Shown: one piece after another, positions 23,785 through 36,538 of the stretch | How positions within the stretch are numbered: the first letter of the stretch is position 1 | Layout of the letters: every line of letters starts with the position of its first letter | Assembly: GCA_024195265.1 (NCBI GenBank) | Contig: JAJLRJ010000008.1 | Span: 6,258,488-6,322,487, forward strand | Direction: 5' to 3' | Length of the DNA stretch: 64,000 nucleotides | Source: Dendrophyllia cribrosa | Lineage: Eukaryota; Cnidaria; Anthozoa; Scleractinia; Dendrophylliidae | Translations under genes and position numbers: made by a program | Notes under the pieces: generated by a model | Told to the model about the DNA's origin: nothing | Database searches by the model: none | Seen by the model: only the letters and a program-made list of their open reading frames with translations

Positions 23785-24807
23785 ATGATGGTATGATGTA
23801 AATCTGGCGATGAAATGTGATTACAGTCAAACATGTATTAAAAAAGTGAACATCGTAACAAAAATTTCAACTTGCGGACAAATTGCGTGCCAAACGTGCT
23901 CGCATCTAGACGTAGGTTCTGGCCTCAATATCTCCGCACTTCTGCTCCACCGATTTTGCACCTAAAGTTTGTCACAGACGAGTGCAGTCGAGTGCATGCG
24001 TATGAAATTATCATAACACTACTAAAGTGTTTAAATTCGCCGTTGTCAGGTTTCAAAACTTCAAAGTGCCTCTGGACATGACCTTTAGAAGGCTTGTTGA
24101 CAACTCAGGACCAACATTGTATTTGTCAAAGGCAAAGTGCGATTTAAGGTGTAAGTGGGGGGATGGAAATCATTCTAAAAAATAAATTAGGAGGAGTTTG
24201 AGGGGGTTGGGAGCGAATAAAGGAAAGGATAGTAGGGAGATCATTGTATTTCACTCAATCCACAGCTGGCGTATTCACAGCTATTGTAGGACAAAACATG
24301 TTTTGTTAGGTTTTCGATCGTTTATTCGACAGAGATCCACCACGAGAAGAAGGAAAGGATGTATTTGTTTCGTAAATTGCCTTGAGATACTTTAGTATCA
24401 ACGTTGAAGCCGACTTGCTTCGCAAAGGTGTTTAGTCGTCGGTCTCTCTCTCTCTCTCTAGAAGAAAAGTCAGGCACTTTTGTAACGCTTGTCTCTCTCT
24501 GCGATACTGCTTCACCAATTATGAATGGAAAAAATCGATTCAACAACTGAGATAAGCTTCGACATGTGAAACCAAAGCATACACGCGGTCAGCTTTTACC
24601 ATTTTAAAATGACTGAGTTACGTACCGATTTGTCGTTGAGAGGTTACCAAAGTGCCCGATTCCGTGGTAAGCTCTTTGTTAAAAGCTTTAAATCCCGTTT
24701 CTGGGGCAAAATGTAGCTATTGGCTTACCATTTATATGCCACATGATTCTCTCGATTACCACATTAATTTAAATTGGAGATATCACGGCGAGAAAAAATT
24801 TGCCGTG

Positions 24808-24933
24808 TTAGGCCTACGGCAAACGTCGAACTTCACATGTGCCGAATCTATTGCAAATGAGCAAAATCTATTGTTCTTACTCATTTGAATTAGATTCGGC
24901 ACATGTTAAGTTCGACGTTTGCCCTAGGCCTAA
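24808..24933. mobile_element. 126-bp palindromic element
   Basis: TTAGGCCTACGGCAAACGTC at the left end and the inverted right end TTAGGCCTAGGGCAAACGTC pair along ~50-bp arms. Transcribed RNA would fold into one long hairpin. A half-copy lies at 22,572. Confidence 0.85.
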
Positions 24934-26734
24934 GTGTTTGACTTTTCATGTCGATGTAAAGAATCAAAGATCGGGAAAAGCTCATTTTTTGTTTTGCGAG
25001 TTTGAAGAAATGATTTTGCCAATGTCATTTGGCAGAATTTGCTCAAACGTTCGCAGAATTACAAACAATCATTTGGCAATGTAGCAGCGAAAAATCTAGG
25101 GAATTGGAGGGTTCCTTCATTGGTTAGTAAAGATTTAAAGTTACCGATATCTTAAAAACGGTCACGTTACAAAAGTTCCCTATTTGCTAGATGTTCCGAT
25201 TGGTGATTTTGGCATACTTTTTTGAGAGATAGCAAACAATATTACAATCAAATTAAACTCCATTACTATATTAACAGGTGACCCAAAATTCACATTTTTC
25301 CTTCTTAAGGAAAGGGAGTAAGAGCTACGAAAAGGTTTTTTCACTGCCTCGGCAAATTAAGCATTAACGCAGGTAAAGCTGTATGGTCACGAAAGTTGAC
25401 TGTTTCACTCACTGTATTGGCAAATGATCATGAAAATGCATCATATACGTAGTTTATAGCATAAACAACTGGGTTTGTACTTGTGACGACATCGCACGGC
25501 TTAGGAATTTTTTCAAAACTCCTCGCTTATCAATGGTGTGTAATGTTCTGAAAAGCACTTTGTCGAATAGAGACCTCTAAGGGACAACTATACAACAATT
25601 ATTCCAGGAAAGAGTCTGCTGGAAACACAGAGATACAACTTCATTTCAGACAAAGACAGGCAGGCTGATTAAATTGTAAAAGCCACGATAAATAATTATG
25701 TTACGCACCCAGCTCTCTCATCACGCGGCCTCTGATCTACCGTACTAAGTGAGGATGTCCTTGAGTCAAGTTATATTGTTTGGTTCTACCCGGCATACGT
25801 CTTAACGATGATTTGTTAATTTTATTTTTCCACTTTACAAATAATGCTACCTGTTTAAAGACAGCGCAAGTTTGAAGGGGCAGTCGCAAAAATATCCCTC
25901 AGCTGTTTAAAAGAGTGCCGGTTAGCTCTTATACCCACGCCCCACCTAAACCCCCATTTTTAGGGGCAGAGCTAAATTAAAGTTTCGCGGGAAGTCAAAA
26001 ATTGATAATAGAACTATGAAACTAAGCCGTTCTCTGATGTTATTTCAGCATGTAGCTGTTACATATGCAGCCTCAAAGTAAAATGTTTTAACATTTATTG
26101 TTTAAACTATCGGGCATATAAGCAAATTGATTACTATACCCTTTTAACAAGGTGGGGTAGGGGGGGGGGGGGGGGGGTGGTAGTTGTTGAATGCTCTGCT
26201 CCCTTGGGGTTTTGTTTCTTACGACGAGTTTATGTTAAATGCATCAGATAGTCCAGAGTGCCATCTACAAGATAACGTGGACACATGTCCATGATCTCAG
26301 ATGATGTCAGATTAATTATTTGTAGAGCCTCGATTTCGTTCCACCATCTTGTGTCTTTTATTTCCAGCCAATCACCTCTATTGACTCAAAATAAATAGAA
26401 ATCGATAAAAGGATGCTAGAATTGACTAGAAATGTAAAGGTAATCATTAAAAAATCTAAGCTTGTGTGTGTGTGTGGGGGGGGGGGGGGGGGGGGGGGGG
26501 GGAGGGGGGATCAATCAATAGAGGTTTTTTTTTGTATTTAAAGTCAATATAGAGGGGTGCTAATTATAATTTCCCGAAACGCCAGCAGTTCGCTACTATT
26601 TTTTTTTTTGTAATTCATACATTTCAGTAGGTTCCCACGAGTGAATAAATGTCCATAAACCATTCTTTGATTGATCAATGAAGTGTTATACATTCATGAT
26701 TACCGTAATAATGATTATTTTTTGGTACAATTTT
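24934..26734. other. No recognised gene; two poly-G tracts
   Basis: Contains a 17-bp G run at 26,161-26,177 and a (GT)n plus ~34-bp G-rich tract at 26,464-26,509. No coding exon or element boundary was resolved elsewhere. Confidence 0.45.
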
Positions 26735-27085
26735 TTAAACACTAAACTAGTGAGCAGCACTCTGTAAACTGTAGTTGCAAAACTTGTTTATTCTCCTACG
26801 CGTTTCGTCTAAGTGTCGTAACTGACCACGGTTTTAGCTAAAACCGTGGCCCCCCAAAAAACTCTCTCACCCCTTGCGTAAATATTTCACAGCTTCGCCT
26901 GTTCCTTTTTCGTAAATCCGGCCGCACCTTTGAGGTCTGTGTTTCTCGAAATAGCCGCTTTAATGGCTTAAATACAGGCATTAAGTGTTTGTTTGTAAAA
27001 CTTCCTGAAGAAGTCTACGAAACGCGCGCGTACGAGAATAAACAAGAGAATGCAACTACAGTTTGCTCACTAGCTTAGTGTTTAA
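26735..27085. mobile_element. TTAA-flanked MITE
   Basis: TTAA at 26,735-26,738 and 27,082-27,085 bounds inverted ends ACACTAAACTAGTGAGC and ACACTAAGCTAGTGAGC. The body includes a perfect internal hairpin around GGTTTTAGCTAAAACC near 26,830-26,850. Confidence 0.82.
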
Positions 27086-29296
27086 TAAACAATCGTGTTC
27101 ATGGCTTTGTTCAATGCCATAGAATTAAGTTAAGTTAAGTGAACGTCAAAGTCTGTATAGTATTCCCGAAAATGTTCTAACGAAGGACAATTATGCGAAA
27201 TGTCATTGCAAAATGAGGAGACCTCGTGACATATTTTATGCTACTAGCGAAAATAGGGTGGAATGTGACACAGTGTGATAAATTTTCAGTCAAAAAGACT
27301 TGAATGACAACAATTTAAACTTGATTTTTCAAATAAAAAATAATCGCGAAATTCGGTCACGGTGGTTTTCGTAGTAGATTCTTAAATGACTTACTTTTAC
27401 CTTTTTCCGACATTTTTCTTACTTAAAGAACAGCAGGTTTTAAGACATGGAATCGGTCAGTCCTTCTCTTTAATTTAATTTTATTTCCTATCCATCAAAT
27501 AGCTGAAATATTTCTTGAACCTTTTAAACACTGCTTTTAAGGAAGCCCAAAAGCTGGCCAGAGAATGTTAAGATTCCACTACGCGTTTAATGAAAGTTCG
27601 AGTTCTCTAGAATAACGTTATCCCGCATCTCTTACTGTTAGGTGACTGGGTACGTTTATTGGATAGTTGGCAGAAAGGCAGAAGCATTGCAATTAAGAGC
27701 GCCTGTCTGTAAATATCAAACATATCGCGGCAAGTAATAAAATTGGATTCTTTTGATATTTTAACGTTGGATAGGTTAAGGTATAACAAAAATCACTGGA
27801 TACCTTTTTCGGCCAAATATCTTTTTATTTTAAAGAAAAATGCAGAAAACAAAATTCCGTTAAAATCGCCATTTAAGGCGGAAAATTATTGCACAACTTT
27901 GACAGTCTCGTTTGCAAAAACAACTAACGCTACGGCATTTAAAACATGAAAATCGTATTTTGCAATCTTTAGATATCTAGTAGAGTGATTTAGGGAATTA
28001 TTTTGTTGTTCTTTGCTTGCAAAATAATTTTATTTCGAAGACATACATTTCACTTCTTTAAAAGTACCTCGTAAACAAAACAATTTTTCACCATGTGCTA
28101 AACCTTCAAACGGATTAAGTTTCTGTTGGTTAATTTTTATAAAGATGATCTCAAGTTTGCCGTAAAAATTTCTTTGGGCAAATGATTCAGAGCGATGCGA
28201 GAGCATTTCAAACTTCGTTAAAATTAGAGCTATTTGACCCTACGAGGTCAACAATCAATTTGCGGGTGCGCGGGTCACACAAATATTCTATAAACTTCTG
28301 ATTCTGTGTTAACCCATTATGAAATTAAAATAGCCGCATTGAAAAACACTGACATTTCCTTACCTCATTTGCAGTAGAAGACAGATTCAGAGACCACTTT
28401 TGTGTATAAATCCCTTCTTTGTTCATCGTATTTTAGTCTTGTTCATTTGTAATGTCCGATGCACGCCGGCCGCGGACTGCCATGAAAGGTCGCACGCAAA
28501 CCTCTGTTAAACTTTCGACACATTTCAGCATTATGGCATCTTATTTAAAGGCTATAGCATTTGTAGAATGTTCTTCGGTTGAAGTTAACGGATAGATAAA
28601 CTTAATCACTGCTTGAGAAGTACTGAATGAACAAACATGTCGGGCCGTTTAAGCCGTGGTCGTGACAGCAATTATTTGTGTCGTCACGCAATGCAGCTAT
28701 TGGTCAGCATTTTAGCGGGGTAGGGGTAGGGCTAAAGGGCTTGAAAACACCGAATCTATGCCTAAAACTCTTGCAGCGGAGAAAAAAAAATACAAAGACT
28801 TTTCAGTTACGTTAGCACATTAAAGCGCCTTCATTCTCTATTGTTCTACTCCGGAAAGATTATTTATTCGCCGTTGCACAGTAAGTAAAAACGAGGTGTG
28901 AAATGCAAATGGGATCACTACACTAGTTTTTACCTAATTACACCTGTAAGATCACTAGCTATTTCTGTCCTTTTTTCGTATTGTTTTTCTTTTTTTATCA
29001 GAAGGATACTGTCTTCATGAAACATTATGCGAAAAAGGGAAAATCAATCTAAAATTCGCCACATGCATTCCCCAAAAGATATCAATTTGTACAATGCAAC
29101 TAGTGATGTAAACGTTTGTCAAACCGTTACACTGACTGCAACTGATGTTTTCTTTGTCTCTCCTCAAAAGAGCACTTATTTGGATGTTTTCTACTTGTCA
29201 ATAATCCTACTGTGAGTTTGGGTTACCTGTGGTTCGTGGGACCATTTACCTCTGTCGCTCTTTTCCGTCGATGATACATGTATGTACCATAAATTT

Positions 29297-29324
29297 GGGG
29301 GGGGGGGGGGGGGGGGGGGGGGGG
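29297..29324 (+). repeat. 28-bp poly-G tract
   Basis: A pure G run in the centre of the TTAA-bounded inverted-arm element. Confidence 0.97.
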
Positions 29325-29674
29325 CTTCTCCCTTCCTTACTTCAAATTCATGTCATGCCTTAATTCAGATCCATTTGTTGCATTTTCTTTAATTTAAAAT
29401 TTGACTCAATGGGACTAATGTTTGGCTAATCCATTGTGGGTGTTACAAACTAAGTAAACCTAAGTATTTATTTGGCAGTAACAAAATAATTAGAAACCCG
29501 CTCATATTTTAAAGTTGATAACGAGAGAATATCTGAAAATTGAAGAACTTACTAAGTCAAATACAGTAATCGCCAATTGTCGAGAAGAAAAATAAATGCT
29601 GTTTAAATAATGCGGTTGACAAAAAAGTAAACACTACCTGGTTATGCTAATTACCTAGTGTCTTTGTTTACTTG

Positions 29675-29809
29675 ATGGCGGCGCTAAAGTGCATGTTTTT
29701 GTACGTCAAAGATTCGAGTTCAGTTCCAGGTATTACACAAAAATGGAAGGCACTTGTTCGTTTAAGTCCTTTGTTGGTGGAGTTTGTGGTTATGACATTT
29801 CGTGCATAA
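29675..29809 (+). CDS. Small ORF in the centre of the inverted-arm element
   Basis: ATGGCGGCGCTAAAGTGC opens a 44-codon frame ([20 protein letters not shown] at its start) ending at TAA 29,807-29,809. The ATGGCGGC start context is typical of animal initiation sites. It could be a first exon or a remnant. No family recognised. Confidence 0.25.
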   Translation: MAALKCMFLYVKDSSSVPGITQKWKALVRLSPLLVEFVVMTFRA

Positions 29810-31699
29810 AGGACATCTCTAATCACAAATCTGTCTTGAAATTTACCGGACCTGAAGATGTGATCGAACTTATTTTATGTCGAGCAGCGTTGTTTACTTG
29901 AAATGTAAAGGAAGTAGTTGTAAACTAAAGTTGTCGAATTAAGTTCAGTGGCGGATCTAGGGAAGCGGCCCCTTTCCATCCCTTTTTTGGCGAACAAAAA
30001 GTCTCGAGGGACCGAACTTTTTTCAGAACCATTTTCACTCCCCCTCCCACCCCCTCTCCTTATGAGCAAGCTGGATCCGCAACTGGAAATTTATAGTGAA
30101 AAAGAGATCACATGCATGATGCTATCCACAAGAAGCCCTGGTACACCCATCTTTCAGGGGCAGCTCCATCAAGTAGACGGCACCTCGACTCGTATGGTAA
30201 GAGGGTAAATTGAGGAAACGAGAAAAAAGCATCCAATATGAATATTGAATATGGAAAGCAAGGCTGGGGAGAGGAGTTAAAAATCGTTGCTCGCAAAAGG
30301 CTATTGCTACCAATTAATATATTTTAGAACATATTACTAACGAAGAAAATTAAATGGTGCTGAAATATATTTCTAAACAGTTATTTTGTTTACTTGCAAA
30401 AGTGTTTCAATTTAATTGCCTTATCCGCACCCCTACCCCCTTAAATGCAAACAAAACTGCATTGCGTGACATAACTGAAAAAAGACTGAAAGCAAACGTC
30501 CGACAGGTTTTGTTTGTACTTCAAAGTAACATTTCAAATCTTTTAGCGCACTACAAAACCGAGGAACGCTCCAAAAAGTAATTAGCCCTTTGAATAGATG
30601 CCGTGATACTGAAAAGTGTCGAAAGTTTAACAAAGATTGGCTGACCCGACCGTTTAATATTACGTTGTTGTCGTCCGACGTTTATCGGACGTTGTAAACA
30701 AGACTAAAGGACATACGATGAACGGTGAAAAAATGCAAGAAAATGATCTCTGGATAAGTCTTCTACAACAAATAAGGTAAGAAAATTTCAAAACATTTTT
30801 TCCATGTGGCTACTTTAACCTTATTTGTGTTAAGACGTGGTGGAAAGTGAAATGTTTGTGTGACCCGCAAATTGATAGTTGACCTCGTAAGGTCAAATAA
30901 CTCTAATTTTAACGAAGTTTGGAATGCTCTAGCGTCGCTCTGAATCATTTACCCAAAGAAATTTTTACGGCAATCTTGAGATCATCTTTATAAAAATTAA
31001 CCAACAGAAACTTAATCCGTTTGAAGGTTTAGCACATGGTGAAAAATTGTTTTGTTTACGAGGTACTTTTAAAGAAGTAAAATATATGTCTTCGAAATAA
31101 AATTATTTTGCAAGCAAAGAACAACAAAATAATTCCCTAAATCTCTCTACTAGATATTTAAAGATTGCAAAATATGATTTTCATGTTTTAAATGCCGTAG
31201 CGTTACTTGTTTTTGCAAGCGAGACTGTCAAAGTTGTGCAATAATTTTCCACCTCAAATGGCGATTTTAACGGACTTTCGTTTTTTGAATTTTTCTTTTA
31301 AATAAAAAGATATTTGGCCGAAAAAAGTATAAAGTGATTTTTGTTATACCTTAATCTATCTAACTTTAAAATATGAAAGAAATCGAATTTTTATTACTTG
31401 CCAAAAAAATTCAAATTTGTCTGATTTTTACGGACAGGCGCTCTTAAGATGTGCTGGTGGCTGGATGAAAATAGTCCATGTATCTGCTATTTTATGAGCG
31501 ACAAGGCAACTTTGTAATGCGATTTATTCGCGAAATATGTCTATCGTTGCGTCGCATGTGTCAGCGTCCCTGTACCAAATGTAATCCGCGCAGCGACGAC
31601 ACTATAAACATTTAACTTTTCATCAATTCCAGTCACCTGTTTAAACCATAAAAGCTCATGCAGCCGCAGCCTGAGCTCATTGAAGTTACATATACTTAT

Positions 31700-31873
31700 A
31701 TATATACCTAATTCAAAAAAGGTTGCTTTGGTCATTGGTAATTGGGCATTGGGAAGCTATTGTTTGGCGGTCACTCAAGCGAAGCATTGCATTGTGTTCC
31801 GTATGCCAAATGCCAATTCCCAATTACCAATGACCAACTGCCAAAGCAACCTTTATTGAATTAGGTGTATATA
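31700..31873. mobile_element. Inverted-repeat element
   Basis: The ends ATATACCTAATTC and the inverted right end continue through AAAGGTTGCTTTGG and TTGGTAATTGGG, giving arms of about 55-60 bp. Confidence 0.8.
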
Positions 31874-31911
31874 TCCTTTTGGAAATCTAACGTTGCGTTT
31901 AAAGAGGGTTC

Positions 31912-32053
31912 TCCAATACTCCGACAAATTTATGCATAGCATTGTATTGTTTTATATGACCATGACAATAGTTTAACAATACATTCTAGAACGACACAAT
32001 ACAGCATAATGCATTGCAGTACAATGCTATGCATAAATTTGTCAGAGTATTGG
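31912..32053. mobile_element. 142-bp inverted-repeat element
   Basis: TCCAATACTCCGACAAATTT and TCCAATACTCTGACAAATTT (inverted) begin arms of about 36 bp. It lies 39 bp from the previous element. Confidence 0.85.
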
Positions 32054-32926
32054 ACAAGTATGTGTATTTCATTTTCAGTCTTTTGCGCGAAGAGGTTTCA
32101 CTATATTTTTAGCGGTTTAAAAAGGTATTTGTGACGTCATTCATGTATTCCATCACAACAAAACATGGTGGAGAAGGGACGAACTCGGGGCTAAAATACG
32201 CTTCGATGTTGAGCCACATTTAATCACAATAATCCTTCCACAAGTTGCCAAACCTCCACTGTAAACAAGTGACGTGTTCAGTTGTAAACACACTAATGAC
32301 GTCACTTGTAAAAGTATGCTCCTGCCACTTCAAGTGACTTATTTTCCCATCAAAATAATTCTTAAAACGCCTTTTTTCAGATTACCGAAAAAAAAAATGG
32401 TAATGAAATTTCACTTCATGTGCACTTTTAATAGATAGCGCAAGTGTCGTATAATTTTTCAAATTTCACAGTTGTTGTTTGGGTTTTGTTTTTTGTATTG
32501 CAAAATTATATATTATTATAAAATTATATATTAAATGTTCGTTTCAGTTGCTCCTGGAGTGGTTTTAATAAACTTGTGACATATTATAAAAGATACCAAG
32601 AGTTTCCCCTTAATCGCCAGGAAATAATAAGTACTGAATGATAAATCCTGTTTCACTGGTGAAGTAAAATCAGTTACGGTTCAAAATTCCATGCAGTAAA
32701 ATTAACCTAGTAACTAGTGTATCCAAAAGATAGTAATTGCTGCGGTAAATTTGTCAGATTTGTTGTAATGATGCTGTTTTATCGTCTCACTGGTATTACA
32801 GAATTTTGTCTTTCGTTTTTGAGGGAAAGCAAAGAGTTATATTAACTTTGTTCTTTGCAGTCATCATCAATTTTGTCGTCTGCGTAATTGGGTACAAGTG
32901 ATCTCCAAACGAACTTTCTAACTTAC
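32054..32926. other. No recognised gene
   Basis: AT-rich with no exon or element boundary. The cysteine-rich open frame at its right edge is a translation of the (AAC)n tract. Confidence 0.4.
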
Positions 32927-33320
32927 AACAACAACAACAACAACAACATTTAGCTTTATTTGCATGACTGTAGATTTTACAATATTGCAAAAGCTTACAA
33001 CTAACTAACAAAGGAAAGAAAACAAAAATGTTAATAATATTCACGTTGGAATAATTAAATTACATTGGTAACAATTTTATCTCGAGAATCAAAACAAGAT
33101 GAAATAAATTTAATTAATTGCATGTTTACAAAGTAAATATGGAAAAATTCATTAATTCTATGATCAATTCAGTTACAGGTAAATGGCTAATATTTGGTAT
33201 AAAAGTCTGAATTTTATTGTAAAAATTATCTCTTATTGTTGCGTATTTTGAACAATAGAAAAGAAAATGGATTTCGTCTTCGATTTGATTTGAACCACAA
33301 ACTGGGCAAAGCCTTTTGTC
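32927..33320 (-). mobile_element. LINE 3' end with zinc-knuckle motif
   Basis: Minus-strand reading gives RLCPVCGSNQIEDEIHFLFY followed by CSKYATIRDNFYN, a CPxC-H-C knuckle found at the C-terminus of many LINE proteins, ending with TAA at 33,126-33,128. A ~180-bp 3' region follows, tailed by (TTG)n on the element strand, which is the (AAC)n at 32,927-32,948. Confidence 0.82.
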
Positions 33321-33566
33321 TTTGTCAGTGGCTTAATAGCTGCAATTCCTGAGGTTTGGAGAAAGTCTCTTAGAGAGCATCCTTCTGCCATATCCAACTC
33401 CGCTTATACAAGAAATGAACTCTCCGTTGCGAATGTCAATGCCAAGAAAACAAGTACTGTGCTAGTTAACAAAGCTTTAACTCCCCCGAACGTTGAATGC
33501 AATTTCAAAAACTTTGATCTAAACCCCACGTCAATTTTCGAATTGCCCTCTTAAAGATCACTATAC

Positions 33567-34131
33567 CACAGGCAGCCCAAGCTTAGTATGTGATGTTTAC
33601 GCAACGAACGATTTGTAGACTTTGTATGGGAAATCCATTTTAGTCTTATATATGCTAAAATAAAGCTTTAATGTGGAAATAAACTTCACTTACCTCAACA
33701 TTGAGTTTCCGTTGTGTCTTGTATGCAATTTGGGCGCAAATGATGTCCATTTTAGACGGTTTTGTGGCTTACGAGTTTTTGCGATGTCGTTGGTTGTCGT
33801 TTCCACTCATAAAGCGAAGCAAGGCCGGTGACTCCCGGCGACCTCGTCCCACAAATCGCTCTTTCACCACAAAGCGACGGAACCAATCGCCATAAAAACA
33901 CCACAGCCATAAGGCCACATAAATTTCCTATCACATCGACTCGTCTCGGCGATCGCACTGCGATTTTAGGGGGAGAAATTTCAAATAATATTCGGTTTTC
34001 TGCAATCTTCCCGGCCGCTCAGCTCATTAAAGCTTTCTTTTAGCATATATAAGACTAAAATGGATTTCCCATACAAAGTCAACAAATCGTTCGTTGCGTA
34101 AACATCACATACTAAGCTTGGGCTGCCTGTG
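33567..34131. mobile_element. 565-bp element with ~107-bp inverted ends
   Basis: CACAGGCAGCCCAAGCTTAG at 33,567 returns inverted at 34,131, and the arms continue through AACGATTTGT and ATCCATTTTAGTCTTATATA. The ~350-bp interior is non-coding. No target duplication was resolved. Confidence 0.88.
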
Positions 34132-34309
34132 AGTTTCCTAGTCCTTTTTCGCCTCGGACTCGCTAGCCTTCTTTGTAGCTTTCTAGTTGCAACTTTCTTC
34201 TTCTAACTTTTCTTTCTTCTCACTTTAATACACTTATTTTCAGGCCTCCTAGAAAGGTGTGAGGGCTTAATAGAGAGGGGGGAGGGGTGGGGGCTTATTT
34301 AAAACTCAC

Positions 34310-34391
34310 CAGGAATTTCGAGCTCAGCGATGTCCTTCAGCATACTGTCTAAATCTTCTTCTGGGACGCCTTCAAAAGGATCGAGAGTCTT
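34310..34391 (-). CDS. Exon-like segment of an unknown gene
   Basis: A minus-strand acceptor (CGCATTAG) precedes 27 codons and a phase-1 end at a strong GTGAGT donor. The acidic peptide includes DPFEGVPEEDLDSMLKDIAE. Codon content, acidity and both splice sites look like a real exon. I find no neighbouring exons. It is not part of MECR, which ends upstream at 36,953. Confidence 0.5.
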
Positions 34392-35000
34392 CTAATGCGA
34401 TTCTAACCCGACCTAAGTCGAAAAAGCCATTAAACAACATCACATTGATCAGCCTACCGCCGTTTCAGATCACTTTACTCTTCCTGGCCATTCAATCAAC
34501 AACATAGAACTCATTCCCCATTCCCCTTGAACTCATTAACTCTGACAGAGACGCCATTCAGTAAGGCCAGAGAAGCATTTTTTAATTTCCAAGGGCAAGA
34601 CTCTTGAACCCTATGGGATGAACAGGCGCGATGAAACTTAATTTATTATTCAACTGCACTCAGTAAAGTACAAATAACACCCAAAACGAGTACAAATATC
34701 ACACGGTATTTGTACTCCAGAAGACCCGTTTGACCGGTTTTTTACAAACGTCACTTCTAGCATTGGCTGAAATTGTTCCCAAACTAGAACGGTCAAAACT
34801 GAGAAAAACTAAGAAAAACTGACGGGATCTACTGACGTTTTTACCCAAACAAATCCAAACAATTATGCGTTTAATCACACAAAGTCTTTCTTCGCTGTAC
34901 AAAAAGTACACGCGACCAAACAACTGCACGACTGACAATTCGTCATCATTTTTTTGAATATAGCGCGCGCACGACAAACTTAAGTTGAATAATAAATCTT
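34392..35000. other. No recognised gene
   Basis: A 92-codon minus-strand open frame (34,699-34,977) has no domain or splice support. Confidence 0.35.
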
Positions 35001-35090
35001 TTATTGGACGGTTTAGTGTGTAGTATCGTGGGATATTTTTACGAGTCTCGCTGTATTTTGGCGAGCCCGTACCACTAAACCGTCCAATAA
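35001..35090. mobile_element. 90-bp element with 18-bp perfect inverted ends
   Basis: TTATTGGACGGTTTAGTG at 35,001 is repeated exactly inverted at 35,073-35,090. Confidence 0.8.
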
Positions 35091-36538
35091 GATATATATA
35101 TTTCTGTCTTTATAGTAGCCTAACCGAAATATTGGGCAATAAACACCCTTGATAGCTGTCCGATCAGCCTTGCATTTAGTTTTAAGTTTTATTCAATACT
35201 GCTGATCCTGTTCTACACCAAGATCCGGCTTCACCTCGCCGTGCTGTTTGTCCAAGTGGTCCTTGCTTTATTTGAGAGTTACCTAAGTGGCTGCGTCTTC
35301 TATGGTTTTGTAAGGGTAGGGAGGGGAGGGGGGGGGGGGGGGGGGGGGGGTTTGGGGGGCTAATTAAAAACTTGAAGCTTATAATAGGAGTAAAGAGAGG
35401 GGGGCTTAATAGAGCTTTTACGGTATTGTTCGTTCATTAGCATATCATTACAGCAAGTGCTGAATGTTCTTTGCAAAAGTTTTTTCTATATGGAACGAGT
35501 TACTAAACATAGAATAAATCAATGTAACCATTCTAAATCATACTAATTTAATTTTAGAACTACCAGTTTCATTTTGGCAAAGTAATATTCAAGTTGACAT
35601 AGGTTTTTATAAGTATAAAAGGCAACACCCTTTATATCAGTTTGACTTAAAGTAATTGCGCGAAAACGAACTGAAGACAAAGACAGCTAGGGAACTTTAA
35701 GTTTCCTATGCTCCAAAAGCACTTTTTTTAAGCTAATGCATCAGAGAAAGGAAAATTAGTGTCGACTTTGGAGACGAGATGTCCCAAAAACCTCAACACC
35801 ATATCATTAGTTGTCTATAATTAGTTTCAGAAGGAATGTCTATAAAGTTTCTAGAATCTCGAAGGATCTATATATGCGAATATATAAGGTTAAACTTGCT
35901 AACAAAGTTACGTTTTTTTAAAGAGTGGGAAGGGGAAAGGTGTGTTGAGGAAAGAAAACGAGGAGAAAGTCAGAATGGGAAAGAGAAAGATTTCACACTC
36001 AAACCAAAGTTTTAAGTTTTTATTTCTTCTCAAAGCATTTTTCAAATGTCTTTTTTAAGTATTTATTTAATATGCATTTACCAAATCAGGTACATCTTTA
36101 AGTATTTATAACTTTGTATTTTAATAAAACATCTAAAAATACAATTTAATCGTTGTTTTTGTAATTATCAGTAAGATACATTGTTTTCCACCAATATGTA
36201 GTTTCTATTTCTCGCATCAGATTTGGGATAGATAACAGTTCTACCGCTTTCAATTTAAAATATGATTTTGCTTTTGTTTGTTTTGTTTTATTTTTATTAT
36301 TATTTTTATTATCATTCTCCAAGAACCATTCTGGGAAAGCACAATATTTTTCGGTACATAAAAACTGTCGTCAGAATTTTGACTGATAAACTCGAGTTAT
36401 CTAACTAGCAGCCACATAGGTAGATGTCTCTTTAACAATATTATTTTCTCGGCATTAAAAGCTGTTTTGTCCCTAACTGCCTCCATTGCTTTTGAATTAC
36501 TCTAACCAATCAAACTCATGCCATAACGTATAACTACA
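35091..36538. other. Intergenic sequence with a poly-G tract
   Basis: Includes a 23-bp G run at 35,328-35,350. The AT-rich remainder lies downstream of MECR and may contain its polyadenylation site, which I cannot pin down. Confidence 0.4.

Larger units (their letters stand above)
27693..31447. mobile_element. 3.75-kb TTAA-bounded element with ~1-kb inverted arms
   Basis: TTAA at 27,693-27,696 and 31,444-31,447 borders the termini GAGCGCCTGTCTGTAAA and, inverted, GAGCGCCTGTCCGTAAA. Inverted similarity continues inward for roughly 1 kb on each side (about 27,697-28,740 and 30,420-31,443) with substitutions and small indels. The ~1.7-kb centre is unique and carries a 28-bp G run and a 44-codon ORF. 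No transposase is recognisable. TTAA fits piggyBac or Kolobok mobilisation. Confidence 0.8.
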
